This document shows positions 1-13,000 of a stretch of DNA of 64,000 nucleotides, one piece after another. Numbering within the stretch: position 1 is the first letter of the stretch; the number at the start of each line of letters is the position of its first letter. Position numbers and translations under genes: made by a program. The notes under the pieces were generated by a model. That model was not told the origin of the DNA, made no database searches, and saw only the letters and a program-made list of their open reading frames with translations. Source of the DNA: Adineta ricciae. Lineage: Eukaryota; Rotifera; Eurotatoria; Adinetida; Adinetidae. The stretch lies in contig CAJNOJ010000116.1 in NCBI GenBank assembly GCA_905250025.1, forward strand, positions 124,001-188,000, in the 5' to 3' direction.

Positions 1-148
1 ACAGCTGCAGTCTGTCGCATTTCACAATAACAAGCGCAACCACAAAGTAGTTGACAGATACCCATTTTCCTGAATACTTTCATAAGACATATATTCACGA
101 CAAAGTGAGATACTGATTTATATATTTTTTTTAGATTATCCTTTGAAT

Positions 149-2134
149 ATGTCTTTCTTCCACCGACTATTCAAATTTCGAATATTCGTATGTTGCTATT
201 ATCGTTTCTTGCCTATCCCCGATTAATTTTCTTTTGTATAGAAATTTCGTACAACTCTCGCCGAAGAACTAGAAGATCTTCATACAGTATGGATTAAATA
301 TTTCTTCTATATGAATAAATCTCAATCGATATGTTTGTTTTTCACAGGAATCCGTTCTTTTACAACAAGCTTTAACTCAAAATCGCCTTCAGCAACGAGT
401 ATGGACTAAATGGTTTGCTATCTATGCTATTTTAATCTACTTGGCTTTAAACATTACATACTTCACACTGTTCCTTTCTCATGATTATTTAATTCGCACC
501 TATGCAGTGATGATTTCTTTAGCTTTGGGAGCTTTGTAAGTCATTCGTCTTTTCAGTACAATGAATGTATGGTTTCATTGTTTTTGCAAAATGTAGATTG
601 TATGGAATATATTGGCTTATTTGTTGGTATTTTCGAAAAGTTATTCACATGAAAGGTTCGTACGAAATCGATGATCTAAGAAAGTTTGCTAATTCGTTGT
701 TTTATGTAGAAGAGCGATTGGCGTTGTTCAAAGATCGAAAGCAGGAATTGGTAATAGATAGAGTTTGACAGGAATCCAATGACTCTGTTCGTCCGTCTTT
801 ACTAGATCGAAGAAGTAAAAACAAAAGAGACATACGCAAAAGCAAAATCTCTCTTGGAAAAATACGGTGAAACAGTGACACCACCTGCTCCTCAACCAGC
901 AACACTCACAACGACTGGAAATGCCAACCCTGGTATGTTGAGATGTACTACCAAGAGTTCTTTGCAATCACTCTTCGATAGATCTTCGTCAACGCGTATC
1001 GATCAGACCAGCAGCGCCTGGCACCGACAGACCAGCTGTCACTGGTAAAATATTCACACCTTCTTTTATTCAATATGGTTCGCTGTTTTTGTCTCGTTTA
1101 GTTGTATCACCAAACATCGGCCGATTAGAGCCCACCAATGCACAAACGCCAGCAGCAGCCGGACCGGTTCGCTTAAATGGTATACCATTTCCTATTTCCA
1201 TACAATAGAACTTCTCTGAACAACGCCTGTTTAGGAAATGCTACACCTGGGAAATTACCACGAGCTATCTTGCCACCACAACGAACATTTTGGGGAGCGA
1301 TACTTGATACTATTGTCGGTGATGGGCCATCGAGACGGTAAGTTGAACCAGATTTTTATATCTCTTTGATTAAATGTTGAATGTAACATGGAACAAGATT
1401 TTGCATATTGCAGTTTAATTTGCGACGAGCGTTTACATGAACGATGGAAATTTCGATTTCGGTAGAGAGATATTCTAGTTTAGGACACGGTTTATAAGTT
1501 TCACTAGTTGCTTCAATCGTTCTTCGCACGAATACATCTTACTCGGCAATTCTTTGCATTTAGATATGCATTAATTTGTAAATCTTGCAACAGTCATAAT
1601 GGTTTGTTATCATATGCAATCGAAGACGTATCAATTACCGAATTTGTTTGTGTACTTTTCTAGGCATGGCATTAGAAGAGGAATTCGAATATTTATGTAA
1701 GATATTCAAGCCAAATAGAACTCATTAATCGATTAATTTTATCTTTGCAGCATTTCGTTGCGCCTATTGTAATTATTTTAACAGTGCTCATAAGCAAAAG
1801 CCTGTTTTTCATGGTGATATTGTCGCACATGATCCACCAGCGACATCAGTTACTCCAACATCAGATGAGCCAACTACTACACGTACCGATTTATCTTCAT
1901 CAGAATCATCGGATTCCCTTGAAGGTAGAAGCTTTCATTTTCAGTTCATCGATCTACCATTAAGCTTGTTTGTTATACTTAGATAACGGTACCACCAACA
2001 CAGATGCCCATTTAACGAGACGATCCATTCGTTTGCCAGCAACAGAAGCTTCTTCTGAATCTCCAGAAACAACACATGATCATCATCCCGATTTGTCATC
2101 GTCATCAGAAGAGAGTTCATCAAAAAAAGACTAA
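149..2134 (+). CDS. LNPK: Lunapark-like endoplasmic reticulum junction protein
   Basis: Lunapark sits in the ER membrane and stabilises three-way junctions of the tubular network. The translated exons follow the family order. A short N-terminus (MSFFHRLFKF) comes first, then a coiled segment (TLAEELEDL). Two hydrophobic hairpin segments follow (about 400-480 and 500-640, with YAILIYLALNITYF and MISLALGALLYGIYWLI). Next is a second coiled coil (VKTKETYAKAKSLLEKY, about 820-870), a Pro/Thr-rich linker, and a C-terminal zinc ribbon with CKSC at 1577-1588 and CAYC at 1759-1770. Between the Cys pairs lies HNGMALEEEFEYLSF, which is diagnostic for the family. The tail is acidic and Ser/Thr-rich. Exons include 149-187, 242-286, 348-535 and 596-750, and a larger intron starts at 1338. 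The start is the first ATG that joins cleanly to exon 2. Stop is at 2132-2134. Confidence 0.85.
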
Positions 2135-2547
2135 ATACGAACAATCTTTAATGTTATCTGTAATGTAACCAAGCATTTTCTACTTCTTCGTGCAATAGCT
2201 ATATATTGCATCAGCTTCTTATTCGACGAATCAAAAATGAATCGAAGAGTGACACACTAAATTCTAATCTTTTCTTAACTACAGCTGGTAATTCCTCTAC
2301 TCTCGCATTGCCTTCATTTTTTGTTATCTATATCATAGAATAAAGTAAAAACTTGAATTGCATTTCATTGCGTCATACATTGCGGACCTGATGCAATCAA
2401 ACTCATCTTACAGCATCAATAAATATCAGTATATATTTGAATATAGAGAATGTGATTGCTTTTAACTTGCCATTGTGCGAATATAAAAAGTAATGGAATC
2501 ACTTTCACAGTTTTCTACCATGATTTTCTTTCTCTATTATCTTTAAG
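2135..2547. other. Lunapark 3' flank and unresolved 5' part of the lysyl-tRNA synthetase gene
   Basis: This stretch holds the Lunapark 3' UTR, with AATAAA-type signals near 2338, and AT-rich DNA. The first supported lysyl-tRNA synthetase exon opens at 2548 after a CTTTAAG acceptor, in a frame that needs one upstream base to make an ATG. An initiating exon should therefore lie here. I tried several ATG-plus-GT candidates and each gave an early stop when joined, so none is reported. Confidence 0.4.
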
Positions 2548-4850
<2,303 letters not shown>

Positions 4851-4893
4851 TCATTGTGTGCGTGCGCATATGTTGTCTTTTTTTGAGAAATAT

Positions 4894-4899
4894 AATAAA
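4894..4899 (+). terminator. Polyadenylation signal of the lysyl-tRNA synthetase gene
   Basis: Canonical AATAAA 43 nt after the stop codon, and only about 70 nt before the next ORF on the same strand. Confidence 0.6.
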
Positions 4900-4956
4900 T
4901 GTCATTAAAAAAAGTTGACGAAGTCGAATGAGATTATCCATAGAATCTCTTTTTAG

Positions 4957-4968
4957 ATGTCTCTTTAA
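4957..4968 (+). promoter_or_regulatory. Three-codon upstream ORF overlapping the PHOSPHO start
   Basis: After a TTTTTAG acceptor-like tract, the first ATG (4957) opens a minimal ORF (Met-Ser-Leu-stop). Its stop overlaps the start of the main ORF as TAATG. If the mature 5' end is made at the acceptor at 4956, ribosomes meet this mini-ORF first, and terminating ones could reinitiate at 4968. The sequence is seen directly; the function is inferred. Confidence 0.35.
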
Positions 4969-5717
4969 TGTCAAACCTACCGAATCTATTCATATTTGAT
5001 TTCGATGATACATTATCCGTTCGTGGATCATGTTATCCTATCGAAGAACTCGCCATCAATCAAGATCAACTGAATCTTAAAGAGATCAATTATAATTATC
5101 TAAAAACTCATCGTTGTTGGAATCGACGAATGAATGAAGTTCATAAAAAACTTGCTGAACAAGGCATTGATACGCAACAAATCATTGAAGTTTGTCGTAC
5201 AATTGAATTAAGTCCCGGCACTCATGAACTTTTTCGAGATATCATTGATCACAATGGTAAAATAGTTATCATGAGTAATGCCTGTGACTTAGTGGTTCAA
5301 GAATGCCTTCGAGCACAAAATCTGCTGCAATATGTCGACAAAATCGAGAGCAATCCGGTTCGACAAACCGATCCAGTTATAGTAATTGATGAATATGAAA
5401 ATCCTCTACAAACCACGTGTCAATTCTGTGATCCGAATCTATGCAAAGGTTCGATTATTGATCAGTATCGTAAGAGAAATCTATATGACAGGATGGTGTT
5501 TGTTGGGGATGGCGATAATGATGTTTGTGCTGCACTTCGCATGAATAAGACAGATTATGTTTTTGCGAAATATGACGAAACATCGGAAAAACAAGTTTAT
5601 GATACTATGTATGATCTTTTAAAAAATCGATATTTTCAGCAATTGAAAACGGAGTTGTTCGTTTGGAAAACAATGAAAGACGTTCATGTAGCTTTGAAAA
5701 ATGAAAACCTTGTATAA
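4968..5717 (+). CDS. PHOSPHO-type HAD phosphatase (phosphoethanolamine/phosphocholine or pyridoxal phosphate type)
   Basis: A 249-residue intronless member of the PHOSPHO1/PHOSPHO2 branch of the HAD superfamily. Motif I is FIFDFDDTL (residues 8-16), with both catalytic aspartates. Motif II is IVIMSNA around residue 100. A family-specific Cys cluster reads CQFCDPNLCKG around residue 149. Motif IV is FVGDGDNDVCAAL around residue 179. The C-terminal WKTMKDVHVAL resembles the tail of PHOSPHO1. PHOSPHO1 hydrolyses phosphoethanolamine and phosphocholine, and PHOSPHO2 prefers pyridoxal 5'-phosphate; the sequence alone does not tell me which applies here. Only 6 nt separate its stop from the next start, suggesting a bicistronic precursor with the DMAC2L-like gene. 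Confidence 0.85.
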   Translation: MSNLPNLFIFDFDDTLSVRGSCYPIEELAINQDQLNLKEINYNYLKTHRCWNRRMNEVHKKLAEQGIDTQQIIEVCRTIELSPGTHELFRDIIDHNGKIVIMSNACDLVVQECLRAQNLLQYVDKIESNPVRQTDPVIVIDEYENPLQTTCQFCDPNLCKGSIIDQYRKRNLYDRMVFVGDGDNDVCAALRMNKTDYVFAKYDETSEKQVYDTMYDLLKNRYFQQLKTELFVWKTMKDVHVALKNENLV

Positions 5718-5723
5718 TTTTAG
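5718..5723 (+). promoter_or_regulatory. Six-nucleotide intercistronic gap with splice acceptor
   Basis: The whole gap between the PHOSPHO stop (5715-5717) and the next ATG (5724) is TTTTAG, an acceptor-like sequence ending exactly at the ATG. There is no room for a promoter or poly(A) signal. This is what a spliced-leader acceptor inside an operon would look like; bdelloids are known to trans-splice. Trans-splicing at this site is inferred. Confidence 0.55.
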
Positions 5724-6501
5724 ATGGCATCGATACTGACCAAACGTATCACTTCACAGATTTCTTCAATGAATAAACGGCAATTTTTCACCTGGTTAAA
5801 CGCCATTTGGAATCGATATGATCAGAAACGTGTGCAAGAAATTGGTCCTGATCGTGCGTGTGCTGAATGGTTGTTACGGTGTGGTGGTGCTGTACGTTTC
5901 AAAAACCGACAAGCGATCACGACAGATTACAATGCCATACCATCCGGCGGACCTGGACAACAAAAAGTCGAGGAAATTCGTGCGGTGAAAGCTTGCATTA
6001 CATCTGATGGCTTTGCCTATTTAAGTAATCAGATGTTTTAATTCCGATACGATATTCTCTGATTAATTTCCTTTGTAGAGGGATTGACCGATCTGAGAAA
6101 AGTTCACCTAGAAAAATGTGATCAAATTGGCGACGGTAAGTTAAGTCACTTTTGGAGCGTGTTGAATGAATGAATAGGTTGATGTAGGAACGATCGCTCG
6201 TTTAAAACAATCGAAAGATACATTAGAATCAGTCGCTTTGATCGATCTTCCTCAACTGACTGAAAATGGTGTTGGGAATTTGACAGAATTGAAGTGCGTC
6301 GTTTAATCAACTAGCTCCGTCTTTTGTATTCAATATTCGTTTTCTTTGTTTTGTAGAAATTTGAAGCAGATCGATCTCGCACGTTTACCCGGTGTGAAAA
6401 GTCGTGATGGAATCGTTCGATTATTAACGAACGAACTACCAGGATGTCATGTAAATTATGATGATAGTTATCCACATGCTCCTGAACTGCAAGAAAAATG
6501 A
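5724..6501 (+). CDS. DMAC2L: DMAC2L / ATP synthase subunit s-like mitochondrial LRR protein
   Basis: The N-terminal part matches the family of ATP synthase coupling factor B (ATP5S/DMAC2L) and the complex I assembly factor DMAC2. Signatures are FFTWLNAIWNRYD, then GPDRACAEWLLRCGG, then a run of leucine-rich repeats (LTDLRKVHLEKCDQIGDG, ESVALIDLPQLTENGV, LKNLKQIDLARLPGV). The first 20 residues are basic and hydroxylated, as expected for mitochondrial import. The translated exons give about 200 residues, the usual family length. Introns lie near 6030-6078, 6135-6187 and 6293-6357. Stop is at 6499-6501, followed by AATAAA at 6539-6544. It lies 6 nt behind the PHOSPHO gene and converges with the snapin-like gene on the other strand. 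Confidence 0.85.
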
Positions 6502-6659
6502 ATCAAATTCTTTGTTCGATTTTATATAGATGCATCGAAATAAAATATTTATGTCTTTATTTTTGCCAGTGACTGTTCCATTTTTCCTATTCGATCCTAA
6601 ATAAACCAAAGTAGAAGCATTTTGACAATATTCAGAGAAAATCAACGATCTTTTTCCTT

Positions 6660-7027
6660 TCATACTTCGATAATTTTAACATGTATGTTTGCTTCAGTCA
6701 TCCGTTGTCTTAGTGCATAGATTCTTCTGACATACTCTTCGATTTCTCGATCACCTGGACATTGTTTATACAAAGTGGCTAATTCTGAAAAAAAGAGACA
6801 TTTCAAGTTTTTTTTAAAGACTCTAGACAATATATTACCATCATTCATTGCTGTAAGACAGTTTCCAAGTGCCAATTGACGGTGCCTGCGTCATTGAAGG
6901 ATAAAAAGGTTTCCAGAAAGAAAAACAAGAGCAATCGAACATACCGAACTTGTTGAACAACTCCATCAAATTCTTGAATAACAGGCACAATAAAACTGAC
7001 AAAATCGTCCGGAATGGTTGATGTCAT
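6660..7027 (-). CDS. Small snapin/BLOC-1-like helical protein
   Basis: Three exons on the minus strand join in frame to a protein of about 85 residues. Exon 1 is 7027 to about 6945, exon 2 about 6880-6839, and exon 3 about 6785 to 6660. The pattern is helical throughout: PVIQEFDGVVQQVRHRQ, then LTAMNDELATLY, then EIEEYVRRIYALRQRM. Spacing and residues resemble human snapin (PAVQQLDSHVHAVRESQ, then DPYVKKLLNARRR), a subunit of BLOC-1 and BORC that acts in lysosome positioning. The match is by eye over a short low-complexity helical protein, so other small coiled-coil subunits are possible. It is divergently transcribed from the RING finger gene and convergent with the DMAC2L-like gene. Confidence 0.5.
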
Positions 7028-7285
7028 TTTTTCAATTGACAGGCGAACACTCGTGCTTCTTCGTTCGTTCGTTCTGTTATCTTTCCTGGCATTGTTTTCC
7101 TATTGGTTAGCAGATGCGTCGGAGGCTCAAACTGATGATGAATGGTACGATTAGGACCAATCGTCGTGCGAGAAAACAACGACGTATTTGCTAGGAAAAT
7201 CCATAGGACTAATCTAACTGATTAACTTATCCTTGAACAACTGTGTTTTCTCGATTATTTTTATCTGTTTGCAGATATTACTTAT
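7028..7285. promoter_or_regulatory. Bidirectional promoter region between snapin-like and RNF185-like genes
   Basis: The 258 nt between two divergent start codons must hold both 5' UTRs and promoters. It includes a TTTGCAG acceptor-like site just before the RING gene start (7286). No TATA box is evident. Confidence 0.45.
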
Positions 7286-8075
7286 ATGGAGTCAACAGAA
7301 AAGACATCTGCTGATAATAATAATCCTCCATCTGCTGATAGTAGTGAGGAAAAACAATCGTCGACAAATACTGAGAAAGATTCAGGTTTCGAATGTAATG
7401 TAAGTGAAGAACGAACGAGTTCAAATGAACACAACCTAACGCTTTGCTTTTGCCAATTCAGATTTGTTTAGACACAGCTCGAGATGCTGTGTTATCTCTC
7501 TGCGGTCATTTATTCTGCTGGCCATGTATTCATCAATGGCTTGAAACACGTGCACATAATCCCACTTGTCCTGTATGTAAGAGTAGCATCTCACGTGATA
7601 AATTAGTGCCCATTTACGGACGAAATTCTCCACAAACAGATCCAAGGTTTGAGAATGTTTTAGGGTGAGGGTGTTCTATTGCAACAAGTTTTGTAGAAAC
7701 TCAACACCGCCGAGGCCAGCAGGCACAAGACAAGAACCACGTCGGAATCGAGTAATAGGAAGCGAGTTCTTTCTTGAATATCTATAAAAATGATTTTCTT
7801 ATTAGACTTTCGGACTTGGTGATGGTGTGAATTTCCAAATGTCGTTTGGTGTTGGTGCCTTCCCATTTGGACTTTTCCAAACAGCATTTACTACTAACAA
7901 CAACGAATATCATTTCGTTCCACGTAGATCTTCCTCACCGAATAGCTTCTCAATGTGATAAATCTTGTTCTGTTTAGCACCACTTGGTACTCCGGAGCGT
8001 TATCAACATGATTTATTATCACGTGTGTTTCTCGGCATTGCATTGGCAGTTATTTTGTTCATCATTTTCAATTGA
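7286..8075 (+). CDS. RNF185: RNF5/RNF185-like membrane-anchored RING E3 ubiquitin ligase
   Basis: RNF5 and RNF185 are ER/mitochondria-anchored E3 ligases in ER-associated degradation. The N-terminus is a Ser/Asn-rich disordered stretch of about 38 residues. It is followed by a C3HC4 RING spread over two exons (7286-7400 and about 7462-7660): [36 protein letters not shown]. After the RING come the family signature LVPIYGRNS and a Gly/Phe-rich hydrophobic patch ([11 protein letters not shown]). A C-terminal membrane anchor ends the protein ([13 protein letters not shown], stop 8073-8075). Gene length and order match RNF185, about 190 residues. Assignment between RNF5 and RNF185 is not secure. 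Confidence 0.85.
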
Positions 8076-9716
8076 TACAATCGCTCAACACACACACTTT
8101 CTGAAATCGATCATTATCTGAATGCTTACACGTGTTAAATAGAAACACAAGGAAACGACATTCTTTGTTCACCGTATTAATCGGAATTATTTGGAAAAAT
8201 GTGTTCTTGTATTTTTTATCTTAATGGATTATGTAAATATAGAAAAAATAACGGTATGAATTTCTATTTCAGATAAAAATTATATTTTAGATAACACAGT
8301 CATGCGTGCAATTAGAAAGGTAAATACGAACAGAAAATACGCTGAGAGACGATAGAACATGACAATGAATAACGATCGAAATTCTACTCTTTGATAAATA
8401 ATGTTGTTTTCGTCTATTTATAGTTTAGTTGATAATTAAGATCTCCATAGAGGAGACTTCATGTTAGTAGGAAATCATTAACATGTATAGGCAGCTAGTC
8501 AACTGTGTACGGATTCATTCACACTAATTTGCAAGACGGAAGAAAATCGAACGCAGAGGTCTGAAGATGACTTTCTCTCTTCGAAAGGCAAATCAACAAC
8601 TGCGTATGAATTGTCTATCTGGGCTTTTATTTAGTCATTCTCTCTATGGATATATTTCTATTAAAACTGTCGTTATGCGTTTCCGAGAGAAATTTCTTTG
8701 TCAATAACAATTATCTTCTCTATGGGAAAATTCGATTTGCTCGTAATCAAAAATATATATTTCCAATGCGCAGAATTCTCTCGTAATACACGTCAGTTTA
8801 ATTCCTAATCTTCATTGTCTCCTCAAGATCGAGTCTTTCTTATTTCCCCTAAGCACCTTCTTCATTTTTGAGTCAACACTCAATCGTTCGACTCTGACGA
8901 AAACTCTCCCGATGAAATCTTTATCTTAGATAAGAGTGAGATTATACGATAGGTTTACACGGAAAGACCTATTTTTGGAAAAACCTCATTCTTTCAAATT
9001 AACAAATTTCCGTTCATATTTCAGCTAACGGACGTACGCTATGTAAAAATTACCGTGAGTAAGAAGTCAGACATTCCTATTTCCGCCCTTCTCGCGCTCT
9101 ATAAAATCCAGATCTGGTCCCCTTAGAAAAAAGAACAGAAGATCTCCATTGATTATGATTAATATGAGAAGGTTTTCTCCTTTTATCAAGGAAATAATTG
9201 TCGATAGGAATAGAGAAGTTATTCGAACAATCGGATATATATTATTTATTTATCCAGATTATGAGAGAGAGAATATTCCAGTCCTCCATGCAAGAAATTG
9301 AATTAGTATTACTAATTAAAAGAATTCTTTTTATTCACTCTGTCAACTAAGTAACGAAAACATGTATGAAATAACTTTTTTTTTTATTGAGTATCATCAT
9401 CGTCATCATTATTGTAAGCAACACGCACTTACTGACGATGTGAGATTAGCTATTAGCCATGTTTGTCATTTGATTTTCCTTCCTCGCTGTTATACATATC
9501 TAGAGAGAACTGGTGCATAGAAAATATAGTTCATACGTGTGGAAAAAAACCTCAAACGCAAATGAAGTTCTTTCTGACGTTTTCTCTCTCTCTCTTGATG
9601 AGAAATAAAAGCTGAATGCGATCGTGCGTAGAAGTAGATTTTGACATGTGGAAAAGCAGAAAACAAGCCATCGAAGTTACAAGTCTTATTGCTAGTTAGC
9701 TTTTTTGGCCAAGTTT

Positions 9717-9745
9717 TTCCTTCTCCCTCTCCCTCTCTCTCTCTT
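9717..9745. repeat. CT-rich pyrimidine tract
   Basis: About 29 nt of almost pure C/T (CTCCCTCTCTCT pattern). It stands some 45 nt before a purine-rich tract that could pair with it. Confidence 0.7.
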
Positions 9746-9789
9746 CAGTTCTTCTCGTCGTCGATTCAGTCTTTCATGTTATGAAGAAT

Positions 9790-9868
9790 GCGAATAAGAA
9801 GGAAGAGAAAAAGAAAGAGAAACAAAGAGAATGACGGGAACGGAAATAGAGAGAAGAAAAAAAATAAA
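9790..9868. repeat. GA-rich purine tract
   Basis: About 80 nt that are mostly G/A (GAAGGAAGAGAAAAAGAAAG pattern) with a few interruptions. It lies downstream of the CT tract and upstream of the PITPNM start. Confidence 0.65.
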
Positions 9869-10028
9869 TGTCTACGACTACTTCTCTGGTGATTTCAGAT
9901 GATCCACATATAGAGAATATACAATGACAGTCGTCGACAACAACATCAACATTACAATAGATGTCTTTTTCATATTATCAAATACTATAATACCTCGTTT
10001 ATATACATTGGATTGCAAATAAAACAAT

Positions 10029-13000
10029 ATGTTGATCAAAGAATATCGGATTCCAGTGCCAATGACAGTCGATGAATATCGGATTGCTCAATTATATATG
10101 ATTGTGGTAAGTTTTACTTAAACGGAATGAAAGAGGTAGAGAGAGAGACAGAGAGAGGAACCGTTTTTTCAGGTTCAACGGAAAGCAAAAATCAGTTTCT
10201 ATTACTTTTTTTTAGAGAGAATGCAATAAGATAAGGTAAAAGAGAACGAAAAAGAGGAAAAATTTAATTTTTTTAATACTACTAATCAGAGCTCATAACC
10301 GTTGCATGAGAAGTAATCTTGCTAACACGATAATCTCCTCTTAAACATTAATCAATTATCATTATTTTGTGTTTTTTTCAAGAAAAAAAGTCGAGAAGAA
10401 ACCAATGCACCTGGAAGTGGCGTCGAAATTCTTAAAAATGAACCATATACAAATGGACCGGGTGGAAATGGACAATATACATTTAAAATCTATCATATCG
10501 AACGACATTTACCCGCCTGGTTTAAAGCTATTCTACCGACAAGTGCGATGAAAATTGAAGAAGAGGCATGGAATGCGTATCCGTATACTAAAACACGTTA
10601 TCGCTGTCCATTTATCGAACGTTTTATACTCGAAGTTGAAACGTGTTACCAAGCGGATTTCGGCACACAAGAAAATATCTTTCAGTTGAAGCCACAAGAA
10701 CTCGATCAGCGTGTTGTTGGTTTGTATTAATACATCATTTCGATTTGCTTGTTTGAGTACAACATCGAGTTTTGTTTAGAAATCCTTGATATTGTTCAAA
10801 GCCAGCCAGTGTCGGATATACCAGCGGAGAATCCCGCTTTGTTTCATTCGGAGAAAACAGGTTTGTGCAGCGTGACAAAAGGAGATGTTGAAAGTAGAAT
10901 TTGATTATTTAGGACGTGGTCCATTGTCGTCCGATTGGTTCGAACAAATGAAACGAACGGGAAAGAAAGATGTCATTATGTGTGCTTATAAATTGTGTCG
11001 AGTAGAGTTTCGTTATTGGGGTATGCAGAGTAAATGTGAACGTTTCATTCACGAGATCGCTTTACGCAAAACGATTCTACGCGCACATCGACAAGCTTGG
11101 TGCTGGCAAGATGAATATCAAGGTTTGACACTAGCTGATATCCGTCATCTCGAAGATGAAACACAACGTGAACTCAACAAACGCATGGCAAACTTTCAGA
11201 ATCTCAATGTTCGTCCATCCATAGCAAATTCGACATCGGAAAATGATGAATCACAACTAACACCGACAGTTTCGTTGAACGAGATTAATCCTCCGTTATC
11301 TGTTAAACGTAGTCAACAGACCTCAATTGATAATCTGAATGCTAATCGTTCAAGAATTAATGCATTTCCTGTTCCACCCTTGCCACGCGATGAAACGCCC
11401 GATGATGAATATTTTGATGCTGAATGTAAATTGAATGTCTAATAATTGCTTCTCTCCAATTCAACGATGATTGTTTTTCCTTTTAGCTCACATCGAATGT
11501 TTATTAACCTCACGTTCGTTAAGAAATCTACAACATTCATTGGAAGATGAAACGTTATTATCAAGTCTTGATGATGATGAACGAACATATGTGAGTTTGT
11601 CAGGCGATGAGAGCGGTAGTAAATGTTCAATTGAATTCCTAATGCTCATCTTCTATGGTGGTAGGTGCTAATTATTTATAAAAGTCTTTCCACTGTTCGC
11701 TTTGTTTTCTCCAGGAAATATTTTCTCCACTGAAGATTCGTTCGAAAGCGCCAAGAAAACCGATTTTCTTAGTTTTCGAACAACATTCGACACAGTCATG
11801 CACAATCATTATCCACGTATAGAGGGCAAAATCGCCATACGTTTTGTTGAATGTCGTTCAATATCAATTGAAGCAATTAATTTACTTAGTAGTTTATCAC
11901 CGTATGGAACAGCAGATGTATCGCATGATATTACACATAGTGAAACATTACCAATTAATGCTATACCGTTATTTGCTATATCGAATCCGAATTATCAAAC
12001 AGTTCTAACGAACGCCATCGCATCAGCGAACAAAGTTTATCAGGAATTTATCTCATCGAAAGAGGGAAAGAATTTTTCCGGACAAGTAAATAGATGTCGA
12101 GAAAGAGACTTTTTCTCTTATGGCTACGGGCTTTTTTGTTTGTGAAAGGTTGTGGTTATCGGAGATGCAAACGGAGCGATCCTAGCTTATGATGCTTTGT
12201 GCTTAAATCATAATTTAGACGATACGACGTCATTGTATGGTGAAGGTAATTTCATAGTTTTCTTTCGCTTTCAGCAGAAAAGTCTTCTAACTGTCGGAAG
12301 AATAATGATGACGATTGAAAAGAAACCTTTCGGAGTTCTTAAAAGTAGAGATGATGAAGGAAGGATTGTGAAAGCAATCTATTGATTTGAGATTAGTATC
12401 AATGATAACAAATCTGACATAAACACAAATGTTCGCCTTATTTTTGTATGTTTTACTCAAATATATCTTGTTTGTTAGTTTACTGATCCAGTGGAATCAT
12501 ACTATCTTATAAATAAATGATAAGAATTGTCATCCTAGACTTCGCATGTTGACATCTTTTCACTGAAGAACGTTTTCTTTGATTCTCGTTCTATATATTT
12601 CTCTCTTATTTTTCTTTGAACAGAAGGTTCGACGCCTCGCACACCTGCTCTGTCCAAACGTACAATGACAAGTGTTCAACATGACAGTAGCGACTCAACA
12701 TCACTACATTCATCGACTCGACAGATACCAAAGCGTGCCATGACATTTGACAGTCCTGAAACAGGCGATAGCATGTATATTAATGCGTTTTTCTTCTCTC
12801 TCATCTACCATGTGGAATGAATCTGATTTCAGATCACGCACAGGTGACAATTCGCGATCAAGACAAGAGCAGTACGGCTTGGTGTTAGCATTTAATGTCA
12901 ATGAGTTCTTTTCCTTCGGCTCTCCTCTATCATTAATTCTTGCATATCGTAAATTATTAACTGATAACGGTAAATACTCGTTTAAATGAAATGAAACGTA

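Larger units (their letters stand above)
8076..10028. other. Gene-free 2 kb stretch upstream of the PITPNM gene
   Basis: No ORF of a recognisable family on either strand. It is AT-rich with many short reading frames. The right third contains a pyrimidine tract (9717-9745) followed by a long purine tract (9790-9868). It is the longest non-coding stretch in the window and probably holds the promoter and untranslated 5' exons of the lipid-transfer gene. Confidence 0.6.

Noticed and set aside
7436-7645. A 69-codon minus-strand ORF over the RING exon
   Set aside because: Antisense shadow of the RING finger exon.
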